A DNA stretch of 64,000 nt from Brevibacterium epidermidis NBRC 14811 (GCF_001570805.1 NZ_BCSJ01000006.1:62001-126000); one strand, 5' to 3'. Counted from the first letter of the stretch, positions 1 through 9,039 are shown. Translations and numbers: made by a program. The notes: generated from the sequence alone by a model not told the origin.

Positions 1-1
1 G

Positions 2-679
2 CTCGTCGTCCTCGGGTACCTGGTCAGCGCGGCCTTCGGTTGGCTGACACTCGACCTCGACGGGCTGTCCGGGTTCAAAGCGCAGCTGGAGACCATTCCC
101 GGGGCGAACACAATGCCGACTGCCGCCGCCATTGCCGTCTACCTGCTGATGATGCTCGTCAGCTCGGCCGGCAACGTGGTCGTCACCATCGGTGAGGAAT
201 TCGGCTGGCGCGGATGGTTGCTCACCAGCCTGCGCCCCCTGGGCACTTGGCCCGCACTGCTCATCATCGGCGTCGTCTGGGGCCTGTGGCATGCACCGCT
301 CATCCTGCTCGGCTACAATTTCGGCCGCCCCGACATCTCGGGACTCGCCCTCATGGTCGGCGGCTGCGTCATGGTCGGCATCCTCTTCGGCTGGCTGCGC
401 CTGCGCACCGGATCTGTCTGGCCTGCCGTGTTCGCCCACGCCGCGCTCAACGGCTGCGGGGCCATGCTGCTGGGACTGGTCATCGACGCAGGGGCGCAGA
501 CTCCGGACACTGCCCTCGTTGCGTTCCTCGGTGTGGCCGGATGGATCGTCTCCGCGATCGTCATCGTCGTTCTCGTCGCCACCGGCCAGTTCCGCAAGCA
601 GCCGGAGTTAGGAATCAAGAAGGCCAAGCCCCTCGCCGAGGATGCTCCGCAGTCGAGTGCGCACGCACAGGCCGTCTGA
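2..679 (+). CDS. CPBP family intramembrane metalloprotease (partial, 5' end outside window)
   Basis: The reading frame is open from the first bases of the window, so the true start lies upstream; the first internal ATG is at 113. The visible part carries the CPBP (CAAX protease/Rce1-like, Abi) signature: a GEEFGWRG motif near base 192 supplies the paired Glu and Arg, WGLWHAP near 283 supplies a conserved His, and FAHAALN near 430 supplies the last His/Asn. Hydrophobic stretches between these motifs are membrane helices. Bacterial members are polytopic proteases, often linked to bacteriocin immunity or protein processing; the substrate here is unknown. The C-terminus ends in a short charged, presumably cytoplasmic, tail. 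Confidence 0.85.
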   Translation, partial: LVVLGYLVSAAFGWLTLDLDGLSGFKAQLETIPGANTMPTAAAIAVYLLMMLVSSAGNVVVTIGEEFGWRGWLLTSLRPLGTWPALLIIGVVWGLWHAPLILLGYNFGRPDISGLALMVGGCVMVGILFGWLRLRTGSVWPAVFAHAALNGCGAMLLGLVIDAGAQTPDTALVAFLGVAGWIVSAIVIVVLVATGQFRKQPELGIKKAKPLAEDAPQSSAHAQAV

Positions 680-733
680 TCGACGCCGACGTACACAGTC
701 ACCTGCGAACCGCGCCTGGGCCGGCCTCGAATT

Positions 734-763
734 TTGAGGCTCGGCCCCGGCGTCGGCTAGGCT
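734..763 (+). promoter_or_regulatory. Candidate promoter of the DoxX gene
   Basis: TTGAGG at 734-739 and TAGGCT at 758-763 are separated by 18 bp, which is a good match to a vegetative actinobacterial promoter. ATTTTGAG (731-738) and CTCAAAAT (762-769) also form an 8-bp inverted repeat enclosing the promoter, so the site could equally hold a repressor or act as a weak terminator of the upstream gene. Confidence 0.4.
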
Positions 764-807
764 CAAAATCCGATCAACCGGAACCCCAATCCTTATAGGA
801 GTCTCAT

Positions 808-1296
808 ATGACCTTCGGACCTTCGCTGCTGCAGACCGCCGGACGCGTGTTCACCGCCCCCATCTTCATCAGCGGCGGATACTCAGCCGTCAAGGATCCG
901 GCAGGCAAGGCAGCGATGGCCGAATCGACCCTGGATACCATCCGCGAATACGTGCCGGGACTCCCTGAAGACAACGAGCTGCTCGTGCGCATCAACGGCG
1001 GCGTCCAGATCCTGGCCGGCACCACCCTGCTGCTCGGAATCAAGCCGCGCCTTTCGGCGCTCGCGCTCGCCGGTTCCCTCATTCCGACCACTCTGGCCGG
1101 ACACTCCTTCTGGGAGATGGAAGGCGGAGAGGCGAAGGCCCACCAGACACAGTTCTCGAAGAACCTCGCCGCGTTCGGCGGACTGCTGCTCCTCCTCGGC
1201 GCCGGTGAGAACCAGAAGGCCATCGACAAAGCGGCTGCCAAGGCCGCCGCGAAGGCTGCGAAGAAGGCGGAGAAGCGCGCCCTCAAACAGGCCTGA
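808..1296 (+). CDS. DoxX family membrane protein
   Basis: 162 aa. The N-terminal phrase around GRVFTAPIFISGGYSAVKDP and the later GGVQILAGTTLLLGIKPR segment are typical of DoxX/SURF4-like proteins, small four-helix membrane proteins linked to redox or thiosulfate metabolism. Hydrophobic stretches fall near residues 8-25, 65-85, 90-105 and 115-132. The C-terminus is an Ala/Lys-rich cytoplasmic tail made of AAKAA-type repeats. An AGGAG at 798-802 lies upstream of the ATG with good spacing, and a promoter candidate precedes it. The next gene starts 5 nt after the stop, so the two may be cotranscribed. The precise biochemical role of this DoxX is unknown. Confidence 0.85.
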   Translation: MTFGPSLLQTAGRVFTAPIFISGGYSAVKDPAGKAAMAESTLDTIREYVPGLPEDNELLVRINGGVQILAGTTLLLGIKPRLSALALAGSLIPTTLAGHSFWEMEGGEAKAHQTQFSKNLAAFGGLLLLLGAGENQKAIDKAAAKAAAKAAKKAEKRALKQA

Positions 1297-1301
1297 CCAT
1301 T

Positions 1302-1808
1302 TTGTCGAGGACGGCTTCGTCCTCGCGCTCGCCGACGCAGGCCGTCATCCGCGAGATCTATCACCGCATCTTCGAAGCCGCTCTCACCCCAGCCCGTCTC
1401 GACCTGCCCGACGACACCTCCCATCTCCTCCTCGTGGGGGACCTCACCGCGCTCCCGGCCATCAATTCCTGGTGCGAGGCCGTACCCGCCGAGGTTACGA
1501 TCACCGTGGCGATCTCCGCCGACCCTGCCGAGGTGCCGGGACTCCCACAGTCCGAGCACCCGAACGCGACTTGGCATTGGGTGGATGAGGGCTTGAGCGC
1601 CGAGGCGGCCCCGGAACACCGCACAGATGGTTCCGTGGCCGATCACCTTCGCAGACTCGACCTCGACACTGCAGGACTGTATGTCTGGGCGGCAGGGGAG
1701 CGGAACATGGTCAAGGACGTCCGCCGCTTTGCCAAGGGTGATCTGGGTCTGGGGCGCTCGCAGCAGTTCTCCCAGTTCTACTGGTTCGCGGACAAGCCCA
1801 CGGGCTGA
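1302..1808 (+). CDS. Stand-alone SIP (siderophore-interacting protein) domain protein
   Basis: 168 aa. The segments LLLVGDLTALPAINSW, VTITVAIS, ATWHWVDEG and LYVWAAGERNMVKDVRRF are the NAD(P)H-binding half of the siderophore-interacting/ViuB ferric reductase family, ending in the usual SQFYWFADKPTG. Family members normally have about 250-300 residues with an N-terminal FAD-binding barrel; that half is absent here and is not found just upstream, where the DoxX gene ends 5 nt earlier. The proposed start is a TTG without a clear Shine-Dalgarno, so the start is uncertain. It may be a reductase-partner subunit working with a separate flavoprotein, or a remnant of a longer gene. Confidence 0.7.
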   Translation: MSRTASSSRSPTQAVIREIYHRIFEAALTPARLDLPDDTSHLLLVGDLTALPAINSWCEAVPAEVTITVAISADPAEVPGLPQSEHPNATWHWVDEGLSAEAAPEHRTDGSVADHLRRLDLDTAGLYVWAAGERNMVKDVRRFAKGDLGLGRSQQFSQFYWFADKPTG

Positions 1809-1860
1809 CACCCCTGCGGATCCACAGGCGAACGCCCCTGGAAATCCGCGTAGAAACGCC

Positions 1861-1866
1861 TATGCT
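1861..1866 (+). promoter_or_regulatory. Candidate -10 box, leaderless pncA promoter
   Basis: TATGCT lies 6 nt before the pncA ATG, with no Shine-Dalgarno between them. Transcription would start at or next to the A of the ATG. No convincing -35 is visible. Confidence 0.4.
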
Positions 1867-1872
1867 TCAACT

Positions 1873-2439
1873 ATGGCCAAGGCACTTCTCATCGTCGATG
1901 TCCAGAATGATTTCACCGAAGGCGGCGCGCTCGGCGTAACCGGCGGCGACGCTGTCGCCGAAGGCATCAGCGCCCATCTCGCCGCGCATTCCAGTGGCTA
2001 CGACGCCGTCATCGCCTCCCGCGACTGGCACGACGCCGACAATGACAACGGCGGCCACTTCAGCGAGTCTCCGGACTTCGTCGACAAATGGCCCGTCCAC
2101 TGCGTCGCAGACACCGAGGGCGCAGCCTTCGACCCGCTTCTCAACACCACTCCCATCACGCACGAGGTCCGCAAAGGACAAGGCAAACCCGACTATTCGG
2201 CCTTCCAGGGGATCACGGAAACGGGGAGCCGCCTCGGCGGGCTTCTCCACGATCTCACCATCACCGAGGTGGACGTCGTCGGGATCGCCACCGACCATTG
2301 CGTACGCGCCTCCGCCCTCGACGCCCTGAACGCGGGGCTGAGCGTGCGCGTGCTCACCGACCTCGTCGCAGGCGTTGGGGAAGAAACAAGCAAGGCGGCC
2401 CTCGCGGAGGTCGAAAAAGCGGGAGCCAACCTGGTGTGA
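1873..2439 (+). CDS. pncA: Nicotinamidase (pyrazinamidase)
   Basis: 188 aa, isochorismatase-like cysteine hydrolase that converts nicotinamide to nicotinate for NAD salvage and would also activate pyrazinamide. The catalytic triad is visible: Asp9 in LIVDVQNDF, Lys101, and Cys143 in GIATDHCVRAS. The metal site is also present: Asp52 and His54 in DWHD, His62 in GHF and His76 in WPVHC. Length and motif order match actinobacterial PncA throughout. The start at 1873 gives the standard MAKALLIVDVQ N-terminus; there is no Shine-Dalgarno, but a -10 box lies 6 nt upstream. It sits between the SIP gene and an MMPL exporter with no obvious functional link. Confidence 0.95.
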   Translation: MAKALLIVDVQNDFTEGGALGVTGGDAVAEGISAHLAAHSSGYDAVIASRDWHDADNDNGGHFSESPDFVDKWPVHCVADTEGAAFDPLLNTTPITHEVRKGQGKPDYSAFQGITETGSRLGGLLHDLTITEVDVVGIATDHCVRASALDALNAGLSVRVLTDLVAGVGEETSKAALAEVEKAGANLV

Positions 2440-2567
2440 GTCGCTGACTCCCAATCCACCACTTCTGACATCGCCCCAGGCCACAGCGTTTTCTCCATCG
2501 AAAGTTGCAGATGGAGTCTGAACTCTTTTGCGATGTTCTCCAGCCCATAGATTGATGGACTGGAGTC

Positions 2568-4832
2568 ATGCACACACCACTGGCGAAAACCGCACATACG
2601 CTGACATCGAAGCGCGGTTCGTGGCTGTTCCTCGGCGGGGTCGTCGTCCTCGTCGTCCTGTTCTTCGGACTCCTGTCCGGGGCAGGGGAGGACCGGCCCA
2701 ACGAAACCGCACCAGCCGACTCCGAATCCACTCAGGCCCAGCAGACCCTCGACAAGTTCCCCGAGGCGGACAAACAGTCCGTCATGGTCGTGGCCTCGAA
2801 CAAGGACGGCTCCGAACTGTCCGCCGACGATCAGGCCGAACTGAAGAAGCTCGGCACCTCGCTCGGCGACTCCGTCGGAGACGAATCCACGGACCCCGTC
2901 ACCGGGCCGATCCTCAGTGACGACAAGCAGGCAGCCCTGCTCATGGTCCCCATCACGGTGGGCATGACGAACTCGGACACCGCCGAGACCGTCGATGACC
3001 TGCGCACCGCCATCACCGACGACCCGACCGCTTCAGGACTCACCGACGCGGGCATGTCCCTGCTGGTCACCGGCGGGCCCGCGATCGGCGCCGATATCGC
3101 GTCGGCGTTCAACGGCGCAGACTTCACGCTGCTCATCGTCACCATCGTCATCGTGGCTCTCCTGCTCATCATCACCTACCGCTCACCGATCCTGTGGCTG
3201 CTGCCGCTCATCGTCATCGGCACCGCCGACGGGCTGGCCTCGACCGTGACCGCGGCCGTCGGCGACTGGCTCGACCTGCAGTTCGACGCTGGCATCATCA
3301 GCGTCCTCGTCTTCGGCGCTGGCGCGAACTACGCGCTGCTCTTCATCTCCCGCTACCGCGAGGAGCTGCGCCGGATCGCCGATCACCGCACCGCGCTCGC
3401 CGAAGCCTGGACGCATACCGCGACGACGATCCTCGCCTCGAACCTCACCGTCGTCCTGTCCCTGCTCAGCCTCGTCTTCGCCATCATCCCCGGCACCCGC
3501 GGCCTGGGCATCACCGCCGCCGTCGGCCTCCTCATCGCTGCCGCCGCCGTCCTGTTCGCCCTGCCCCCGGTGCTCGCGATCTGCGGGAAGAAGATGTTCT
3601 GGCCCTTCATCCCGAAGGCCGAGGACACCGTCACCGAGCCGGGCTCGGAAAACTCCACCACCCTCGCCGAGGCGGCCAAGCCTTCCATCTGGCGCACCAT
3701 CGCAACTCGCGTGGTCCGTAAACCGGGGCTCCACCTCGGTGCTGGAATCGTCATCCTCGGTGTCATGGCCACCGGCTTCATCGGATCCTCGATCGGTCTC
3801 GATCAGACCGAGAAGTTCCGGGTCCAGTCCGAATCGGCGCAGGGACTCGACGTCCTGGCCGACCACTTCCCGCCCGGCGAATCCCAGCCGATCTGGATCG
3901 TCGCCGATACCGACCATGCCGATGACGTCGTCGATTCGGTCAGCGATATGGATGGCGTCGTCCGCGCCTCGGCGATCGAGGACACGAACGTCGACGGTAC
4001 TTCCGTCACGAAGATCATGGTCACCGGCGAGTTTGAACCCGACAGCGCGAAGGGACTCGACCTCGTCGAGGACATCCGCGCCGACGTCCACGCCATCGAC
4101 GGGGCGAACGCCCAGGTGGGCGGTGCCGCGGCCACGGAGCTCGACGCCCGCGACGGTAACCAGACGGACTTCTTCACGATCGTCCCGATGGTTCTGGCGA
4201 TCAGCTTCATCATTCTGCTCGGCATCCTCCGCGCACCCATCGCGGCGTTCACCCTGCTGCTCGTCAACGTGGTGTCCTCGGCCGCGGCGATCGGACTCGG
4301 CGCCTTCCTGTCGCGGACGATCTTCGGTCAGTCCGCACTCGATGCGCAGGTGCCGATCCTCGCGTTCCTCTTCCTCGTGGCGCTCGGCATCGACTACTCG
4401 ATCTTCCTCGCCCACCGTGCAAAGAAGGAATCCGTGCTCCACGGCGGACGCCAGGGCATGATCGAAGCCGTGGCCCACACCGGAGGCGTCATCACCAGCG
4501 CCGGCATCGTCCTGGCCGGAGTGTTCGCGGCACTGGGCATGCTGCCGCTGATGGTGCTCGGCCAGCTCGGTCTCATCGTCGGAGTCGGCGTGCTCGTCGA
4601 CACGATCATCGTGCGCACCGTCATCGTGCCCTCGATCTTCGGTCTTGTGGGCGACAGGATGTGGTGGCCGAATAAGTCGATCACTCACTTCCACGAGACC
4701 GTGGAAACCGGTGCGGCCGGCGGTTCGATCGCGGGATCGGCCGAGTCCGAGCACGATGCGCACTCCACTCATCTGCTCGCCGAAAAGGAATTTGCGGACT
4801 CCGGTTCCAGCTCCCACCACGGCAGGCACTGA
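2568..4832 (+). CDS. MMPL/RND family transporter
   Basis: 754 aa. Two homologous halves each have one N-terminal helix, a large extracytoplasmic loop and a block of five or so membrane helices, the classic MMPL layout. Conserved pieces include VFGAGANYALLFISRYREE in the first half and LGIDYSIFLAHRAKKE in the second, the GxxxDY-like proton-relay motifs of actinobacterial MMPL proteins. The C-terminus is a soluble Ser/His-rich tail. These proteins export lipids, siderophores or drugs using proton motive force. GGACTGGAG just before the ATG serves as ribosome binding site. A histidine kinase/NarL pair begins 150 bp downstream on the same strand, so two-component control is plausible but unproven. 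Confidence 0.9.
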   Translation: MHTPLAKTAHTLTSKRGSWLFLGGVVVLVVLFFGLLSGAGEDRPNETAPADSESTQAQQTLDKFPEADKQSVMVVASNKDGSELSADDQAELKKLGTSLGDSVGDESTDPVTGPILSDDKQAALLMVPITVGMTNSDTAETVDDLRTAITDDPTASGLTDAGMSLLVTGGPAIGADIASAFNGADFTLLIVTIVIVALLLIITYRSPILWLLPLIVIGTADGLASTVTAAVGDWLDLQFDAGIISVLVFGAGANYALLFISRYREELRRIADHRTALAEAWTHTATTILASNLTVVLSLLSLVFAIIPGTRGLGITAAVGLLIAAAAVLFALPPVLAICGKKMFWPFIPKAEDTVTEPGSENSTTLAEAAKPSIWRTIATRVVRKPGLHLGAGIVILGVMATGFIGSSIGLDQTEKFRVQSESAQGLDVLADHFPPGESQPIWIVADTDHADDVVDSVSDMDGVVRASAIEDTNVDGTSVTKIMVTGEFEPDSAKGLDLVEDIRADVHAIDGANAQVGGAAATELDARDGNQTDFFTIVPMVLAISFIILLGILRAPIAAFTLLLVNVVSSAAAIGLGAFLSRTIFGQSALDAQVPILAFLFLVALGIDYSIFLAHRAKKESVLHGGRQGMIEAVAHTGGVITSAGIVLAGVFAALGMLPLMVLGQLGLIVGVGVLVDTIIVRTVIVPSIFGLVGDRMWWPNKSITHFHETVETGAAGGSIAGSAESEHDAHSTHLLAEKEFADSGSSSHHGRH

Positions 4833-4907
4833 GCCTGCCGAAGTCGGGCAGGCCTCGAACAGAGTGAGTTGAGCAGTCCCGGGCGACGACGCGGATCGTC
4901 GCCCGGG
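4833..4907 (+). terminator. Double hairpin after the MMPL gene
   Basis: Two stems follow the stop codon. GCCTGCC (4833-4839) pairs with GGCAGGC (4847-4853). A perfect 12-bp stem then starts with CCCGGGCGACGA (4878-4889), has a 6-nt loop and closes at 4907. There is no T-tract, which is common for actinobacterial terminators. Confidence 0.6.
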
Positions 4908-4985
4908 CATCCTCGGCGTTCGCACCGGGTCGCGCACGTGTCGTACCGCCGGGGTTCCGGATGTGGTTGAGTTGGCAGGGAGATC

Positions 4986-6359
4986 ATGACAGCACAGGAT
5001 CACCGCCTCGGCATCTATGCCGTCGAGGCCGATCTGCAGGAAGGTGGCAGCGTGGGAGCACGCAAGTGGACGGAACGCACGATGGAGTTCGGCCAGCACG
5101 CCATCGCGCTCGTCCTCACGCTCATCTCCTGCATCCGAGCGGTCTCTGTCGGAGCTCCGCTGGTCGCCGCGATCGCCGTGAGCGTGGTGTTCCTCGCCTG
5201 GTACGCCCTCGGCGCCGTCCGCGCGGCTCGTTCCGGCGCTCTGGTGCTGGCGAAATGGTGGCTCATCGTCCTCGCCGCCGCCTGGCTGTGCACTCTGTTC
5301 GTCTCTGCCGAGTTCATCTGGGTCGCCTTCCTCCTCTGGCTGCTCGCTGGTCACCTCTTCTCCCTGCGCATCGCCATCGTCTTCACCGCGCTCACCTATA
5401 TCGCGACCATCGTCGCCCCACTCGCGCACTACGGGCAGGTCCTCCCGCCGAGCATCATCGGCTCTCTCATCGGCGCGGTCTTCGCGCTCGGGTTGTCCCG
5501 TGGCTACATCGAACTGCTGCGCGAAGGCCGCCGTCGTGAGGAGCTGCTGCGCTCCCTCGAGCTCGCGCACCAGAACCTGCTCGACCTGCAGGACGAGCTC
5601 GCTCTGACCCAGCGGCATGCCGGCGAGATCCAAGAACGCACTCGTGTCTCCCGCGACATCCACGACACGATCGCTCAGTCGATCTCTTCGATCCGTCTCA
5701 TCGCCCACGCCGAGGCGGAGCGCACCACCGATGAACATGCCGGGCAGGTGCTCGCCCAGGTCGAGGACCTCGCCGCGCAGAGTTCCCGGGACGTGCGTCG
5801 CATCATCGCTGCCCTCGCCCCGGCCGAACTCGAGGACGGGGCGCTGACCGCTGCGATCCGCCGTCTGCTCACCCGCCTCGAGGAAGACAGCTCGATTGCG
5901 GGCCGCCTCGATGTCGACGAGACCTTGCCGACTCTGTCTGCCGAGGTGGAAGTGGCGCTGCTGCGGGCCGCGCAGTCGGCGCTCGCAAACGTCCGCCAGC
6001 ACTCCCAGGCCACACGTGTGATGGTCAGCCTGATGGACCACGACGGGGCGATCAGAATGGACATCGTCGACGACGGGGTGGGCATGGCCGATCCGCACAA
6101 TCGACAGCGGAACCCGGATTCGGGCTTCGGGCTCGACTTCATCGGCTCCAGGATGCGCGAACTCGGCGGCGAGCTCGTCATCGAATCGAGCCAGGGATCC
6201 GGCTTCGCGATCTCCGCAACTCTGCCCAGCCAATCCCAGCTGCACACTCGGGGCGAGGGGCTCAGCACCGCCGTTGAGGACACGGACACGGACACTGCGG
6301 GCCGCCTCGGCGAAGGTGACGGCACACGTGAGAACACCGACACAGGAGAGAACGCATGA
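4986..6359 (+). CDS. Sensor histidine kinase (NarL/DesK type)
   Basis: 457 aa. About five membrane helices in residues 30-180 are followed by a coiled coil (about 180-220). A HisKA_3 dimerisation domain has its phospho-acceptor His226 in SRDIHDTIAQS. An HATPase domain follows with an N-box around SALANVRQHS, a G1 box DDGVGM and a G2 box GFGLDFIGSRM. The C-terminal 45 residues are Asp/Thr-rich linker. The membrane-embedded sensor without a large loop suggests detection of envelope or lipid state. The stop overlaps the start of the regulator gene by 4 nt, so the two are translationally coupled. ATG 4986 is used; a GTG at 5052 is a possible alternative. Confidence 0.92.
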   Translation: MTAQDHRLGIYAVEADLQEGGSVGARKWTERTMEFGQHAIALVLTLISCIRAVSVGAPLVAAIAVSVVFLAWYALGAVRAARSGALVLAKWWLIVLAAAWLCTLFVSAEFIWVAFLLWLLAGHLFSLRIAIVFTALTYIATIVAPLAHYGQVLPPSIIGSLIGAVFALGLSRGYIELLREGRRREELLRSLELAHQNLLDLQDELALTQRHAGEIQERTRVSRDIHDTIAQSISSIRLIAHAEAERTTDEHAGQVLAQVEDLAAQSSRDVRRIIAALAPAELEDGALTAAIRRLLTRLEEDSSIAGRLDVDETLPTLSAEVEVALLRAAQSALANVRQHSQATRVMVSLMDHDGAIRMDIVDDGVGMADPHNRQRNPDSGFGLDFIGSRMRELGGELVIESSQGSGFAISATLPSQSQLHTRGEGLSTAVEDTDTDTAGRLGEGDGTRENTDTGENA

Positions 6360-6976
6360 GCATTCGAGTCATCCTCGTCGACGATCACCCGGTCGTGCGC
6401 GCAGGTCTGAAGTCCGTTATCGACGCGCCGGACCACATCTCTGTGGTCGGTGAAGCCGGAAGCGGGGAGGAAGCGCTCATCCTCGTCGACGAACTCGGCC
6501 CCGACGTCGTCTTGTGCGACCTGCGGCTGGGAGAGGGGATCGACGGCATCGAAGTGACGAAGCGGCTGCGGGCACAGCCGAACCCGCCAGCGGTGCTCAT
6601 CCTCACCACCTTCGACCTCGACTCGGAGATCGTCTCCGCGCTCAACGCCGGTGCCTCGGGGTACCTGCTCAAGGACATCGACCCGGACGACATCTCGACG
6701 GCGATCGAGAAGGCCGCCGTGGGGGACACCTACCTGCCGCCGGAGATCTCGTCGAAGGTCATCGCGGCGATGCGCAACCCCAGTCCGAAGCTCACACGTA
6801 GAGAGCGCGACGTCGTCAAGCTTCTGGCCACCGGGGCCTCGAATGCACAGATCGCCCAGGAGCTCTTCGTCACCGAGGCGACCGTGAAGAGTCACCTCGT
6901 CAACGTGTTCACGAAGCTCGGGGTGGATTCACGGGCCCGTGCCATCCGCGTCGCCGAGGACCAAGGGCTGGTTTAG
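6356..6976 (+). CDS. Response regulator, NarL/LuxR family
   Basis: 206 aa. The receiver domain opens with VILVDDHPVVRAGL and has the phospho-acceptor Asp55 in VVLCDLRLG, Thr in ILTTFD and Lys in YLLKDID. The C-terminal LuxR helix-turn-helix spans about 140-200 with LTRRERDVVKLLATG and VKSHLVNVFTKLGV. It pairs with the kinase encoded immediately upstream (ATGA overlap). The targets are unknown; the adjacent MMPL exporter is the obvious first candidate. The gene ends with TAG, which shows that TAG works as an ordinary stop in this genome. Confidence 0.95.
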   Translation: MSIRVILVDDHPVVRAGLKSVIDAPDHISVVGEAGSGEEALILVDELGPDVVLCDLRLGEGIDGIEVTKRLRAQPNPPAVLILTTFDLDSEIVSALNAGASGYLLKDIDPDDISTAIEKAAVGDTYLPPEISSKVIAAMRNPSPKLTRRERDVVKLLATGASNAQIAQELFVTEATVKSHLVNVFTKLGVDSRARAIRVAEDQGLV

Positions 6977-7003
6977 GGGGCGGGCCTATTGGCCTGCTTT
7001 CAC

Positions 7004-7071
7004 CGAAAAACGCATTGAGCGCCGACATACGGGTGCGCACATGCGTGTCTCGACGCTCAACCAGTTTTTCG
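7004..7071 (+). terminator. Large imperfect hairpin after the response regulator
   Basis: Arm 7004-7021 (CGAAAAACGCATTGAGCG) pairs with 7054-7071 with 15 of 18 bases complementary, and additional pairing lies inside the loop. A-rich and T-rich outer ends would make a terminator working in both directions. Confidence 0.55.
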
Positions 7072-7179
7072 ATGAGTGATCAGCCCGCCACGCCCCACTC
7101 ATCACACCCGAAGTGTGGGTGGGGCTGTTGCCGCATATGATCAAGCTAAGAATTGGGGCTTGAGCAGGAGAAATGCATC

Positions 7180-8670
7180 ATGAAGCGGATGTGGGCGGCC
7201 GTTGCCGCTGTTGGGTTGGTGGCGCTGAGTGGCTGCAGCAATGACGGAGGCGCGAAGCCCGAGGGGACACCGTCGCCGATGACGACTCCGACCTTGGCCG
7301 AACCAGTCGAACTCGACTTCTACGCTGCGGTGATCACCGACAACGGAGCTGATCTGTCGCTCGTCGGTGACGTGATGAGCCAGAAACTGCGAGTCGTTGA
7401 CGCCAACGGCAACGAGAAGTGGAGCATCGACTCCAACGTCAATGAAGACGACGGCGGCACTGAAGCCTACTCGGCAGGCGAGAACGTCATCGTCCACGAC
7501 TACTCGGGTTCGACGACGGCATATTCGTGGGCCGATGGGCAGAAGGTCTGGTCCTTCGACCTCCCCGACGATGCCAGTTCCTGCCGCCCGGCCCAATCTT
7601 TCGGGTCGCAGTCGACAAGCGGCAGTGACCGCCTCGGCGAGGGTGACCTCATCCTTCTTGAAAACAGCTGGATGAACCCCGAAGAGGACTGCGAACCGTC
7701 AGCGGAAGGCGATGCTGTCGTCTATGCCATCGACCCGGAAACAGGGAAGGAAGCCTGGCCGGCGCTGTCGGTCGATGCCGATGGGGAGACCTTCGGCGGT
7801 CGTCTCATCGCACTTGCGCCCGATCGGAAATCCGGGGTCATGTCGTGGATGGACGGGGACGAGTCGATGGTCACGAGGGTGACATTCGAGGATGGTTCGC
7901 ACGTGTCCATTCCCATCACGGAGGCGCGCGAAGTCGACGACACCGGTGCCGACTATTTCTCGGTGTATCCCACGACGGATCCGACCAGCCTGACGTATGT
8001 GTATGGGTCGATGGACGGCGATGACCCGATGAGCTCAGCCGTGATGCGGGCGGCGCAGCTGAACCTCCCCGCGGATGTGAAGCCTTCTGATTCGGCCACA
8101 CTGGCAGCCACCGACCAGTCCGTCGACGTGAGCATGGAAGACACCTTCGATGCTGTGTGCGGCACCGAACTGAGCTTCACAGCAGATGGGAAGCCTGCAT
8201 GCCTGCAGACCGAGCTGTTCGCCTCGGCGGTGAAGTACCAAGGATCAGACGGTGCCGCCGAGGGTTGGTACGCCGACGCTCCGGAAGCCTCGGTCGCCAG
8301 GATCGGTGGCCTCGGTGGTCCGCAGTGGGAGCCTGTCGACCACGGCGATCAGACGATCATCGTAGTTCCTGCAGCCGATGGTGGGATCGCCGCATTGGAC
8401 GCGGCTACCGGCAAGGCAGTGTGGACGACCGACGGACCCCGGATGCGTGAAGAAGGTGAGACTGGAAGCTGGGGCGGTCAGGGCGTGCTGCCGGACGTCG
8501 GGCTGATCGTGGTCACCGATAACAAGAAGACGACGTTCTTCAATGCGAAGACCGGCAAACCTGTCAGCGACCATCCTGCCGGCGACTATGCCGACCTGAG
8601 CTCGAGCCAGCGATTCGTCATCGCGACGAATGAGGACACGAGCACGATGTGGGCCGTCGTCGACAAATGA
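7180..8670 (+). CDS. Lipoprotein with PQQ-type beta-propeller fold
   Basis: 496 aa from ATG 7180, which has GCAGGAG at 7164-7170 as Shine-Dalgarno. An upstream in-frame start at 7153 would spoil the signal peptide. The N-terminus MKRMWAAVAAVGLVALSGCS is a lipoprotein signal with lipobox LSGC; the mature protein begins at the Cys with a Thr/Pro-rich linker. Blades are visible as repeated GKEAW, ATGKAVWTT and TGKPVS strand ends typical of PQQ-like domains. Such proteins are surface-anchored scaffolds or ligand-binding proteins; there are no catalytic residues to assign a reaction. It has no close partner, and the next gene is convergent. Confidence 0.75.
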   Translation: MKRMWAAVAAVGLVALSGCSNDGGAKPEGTPSPMTTPTLAEPVELDFYAAVITDNGADLSLVGDVMSQKLRVVDANGNEKWSIDSNVNEDDGGTEAYSAGENVIVHDYSGSTTAYSWADGQKVWSFDLPDDASSCRPAQSFGSQSTSGSDRLGEGDLILLENSWMNPEEDCEPSAEGDAVVYAIDPETGKEAWPALSVDADGETFGGRLIALAPDRKSGVMSWMDGDESMVTRVTFEDGSHVSIPITEAREVDDTGADYFSVYPTTDPTSLTYVYGSMDGDDPMSSAVMRAAQLNLPADVKPSDSATLAATDQSVDVSMEDTFDAVCGTELSFTADGKPACLQTELFASAVKYQGSDGAAEGWYADAPEASVARIGGLGGPQWEPVDHGDQTIIVVPAADGGIAALDAATGKAVWTTDGPRMREEGETGSWGGQGVLPDVGLIVVTDNKKTTFFNAKTGKPVSDHPAGDYADLSSSQRFVIATNEDTSTMWAVVDK

Positions 8671-8727
8671 GAAGCTGAGCTTCGGATGCTCGGTGGATTG
8701 GAGCCGGCCTTGCCGCGCGATCCGAGC

Positions 8728-9039
8728 TCAGCCGAGTCTGCTGCGCAGTGCGTCTTCGATCTGAGCTCCGGTGGGAACACCTGCCGGCCCGTCAGGGGTG
8801 GCATAGAGGCGGCAGGACAGCTGGTCGGTGCGCTCGTCCGTTGGGAAGAGGTCCCGGTCGTCGACGAGGATGGTCGGCGAACCCGAGTAGCCCGCTGCCG
8901 GAATCTGGTCGGGGGTCTCGACCAGAATGTCATCGACGGGCACCTCTTCGTGCCCCAGTGTGGACAGAGCGGAAGTGAGTCGGTCAAAAGCGACCGACGA
9001 ATTCGGGCAATCGGCGATACGGACCAGTTGGACCTTCAT
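8728..9039 (-). CDS. Thioredoxin-fold small protein, alkylmercury-lyase-like
   Basis: 103 aa. The start MKVQLVRIADCPNSSVAFDRL places a single Cys at the position of the thioredoxin active site (DCPNS in place of CxxC). The GSPTILVDDRDLFP stretch contains the cis-Pro loop typical of the fold, and a second Cys lies in LSCRLYATPDGPAGVP. Similar proteins are annotated as thioredoxin family or DF-type seleno-protein homologues, often beside metalloregulators. The reaction is unknown. Transcription converges with the lipoprotein gene. Confidence 0.65.
   Translation of the reverse strand: MKVQLVRIADCPNSSVAFDRLTSALSTLGHEEVPVDDILVETPDQIPAAGYSGSPTILVDDRDLFPTDERTDQLSCRLYATPDGPAGVPTGAQIEDALRSRLG

Noticed and set aside
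3183..6245. A 1020-codon open frame on the reverse strand
   Set aside because: It is antisense to the MMPL and kinase genes, is dominated by Arg/Asp/Gly/Glu as expected of high-GC shadow frames, and has no recognisable domain or ribosome site.
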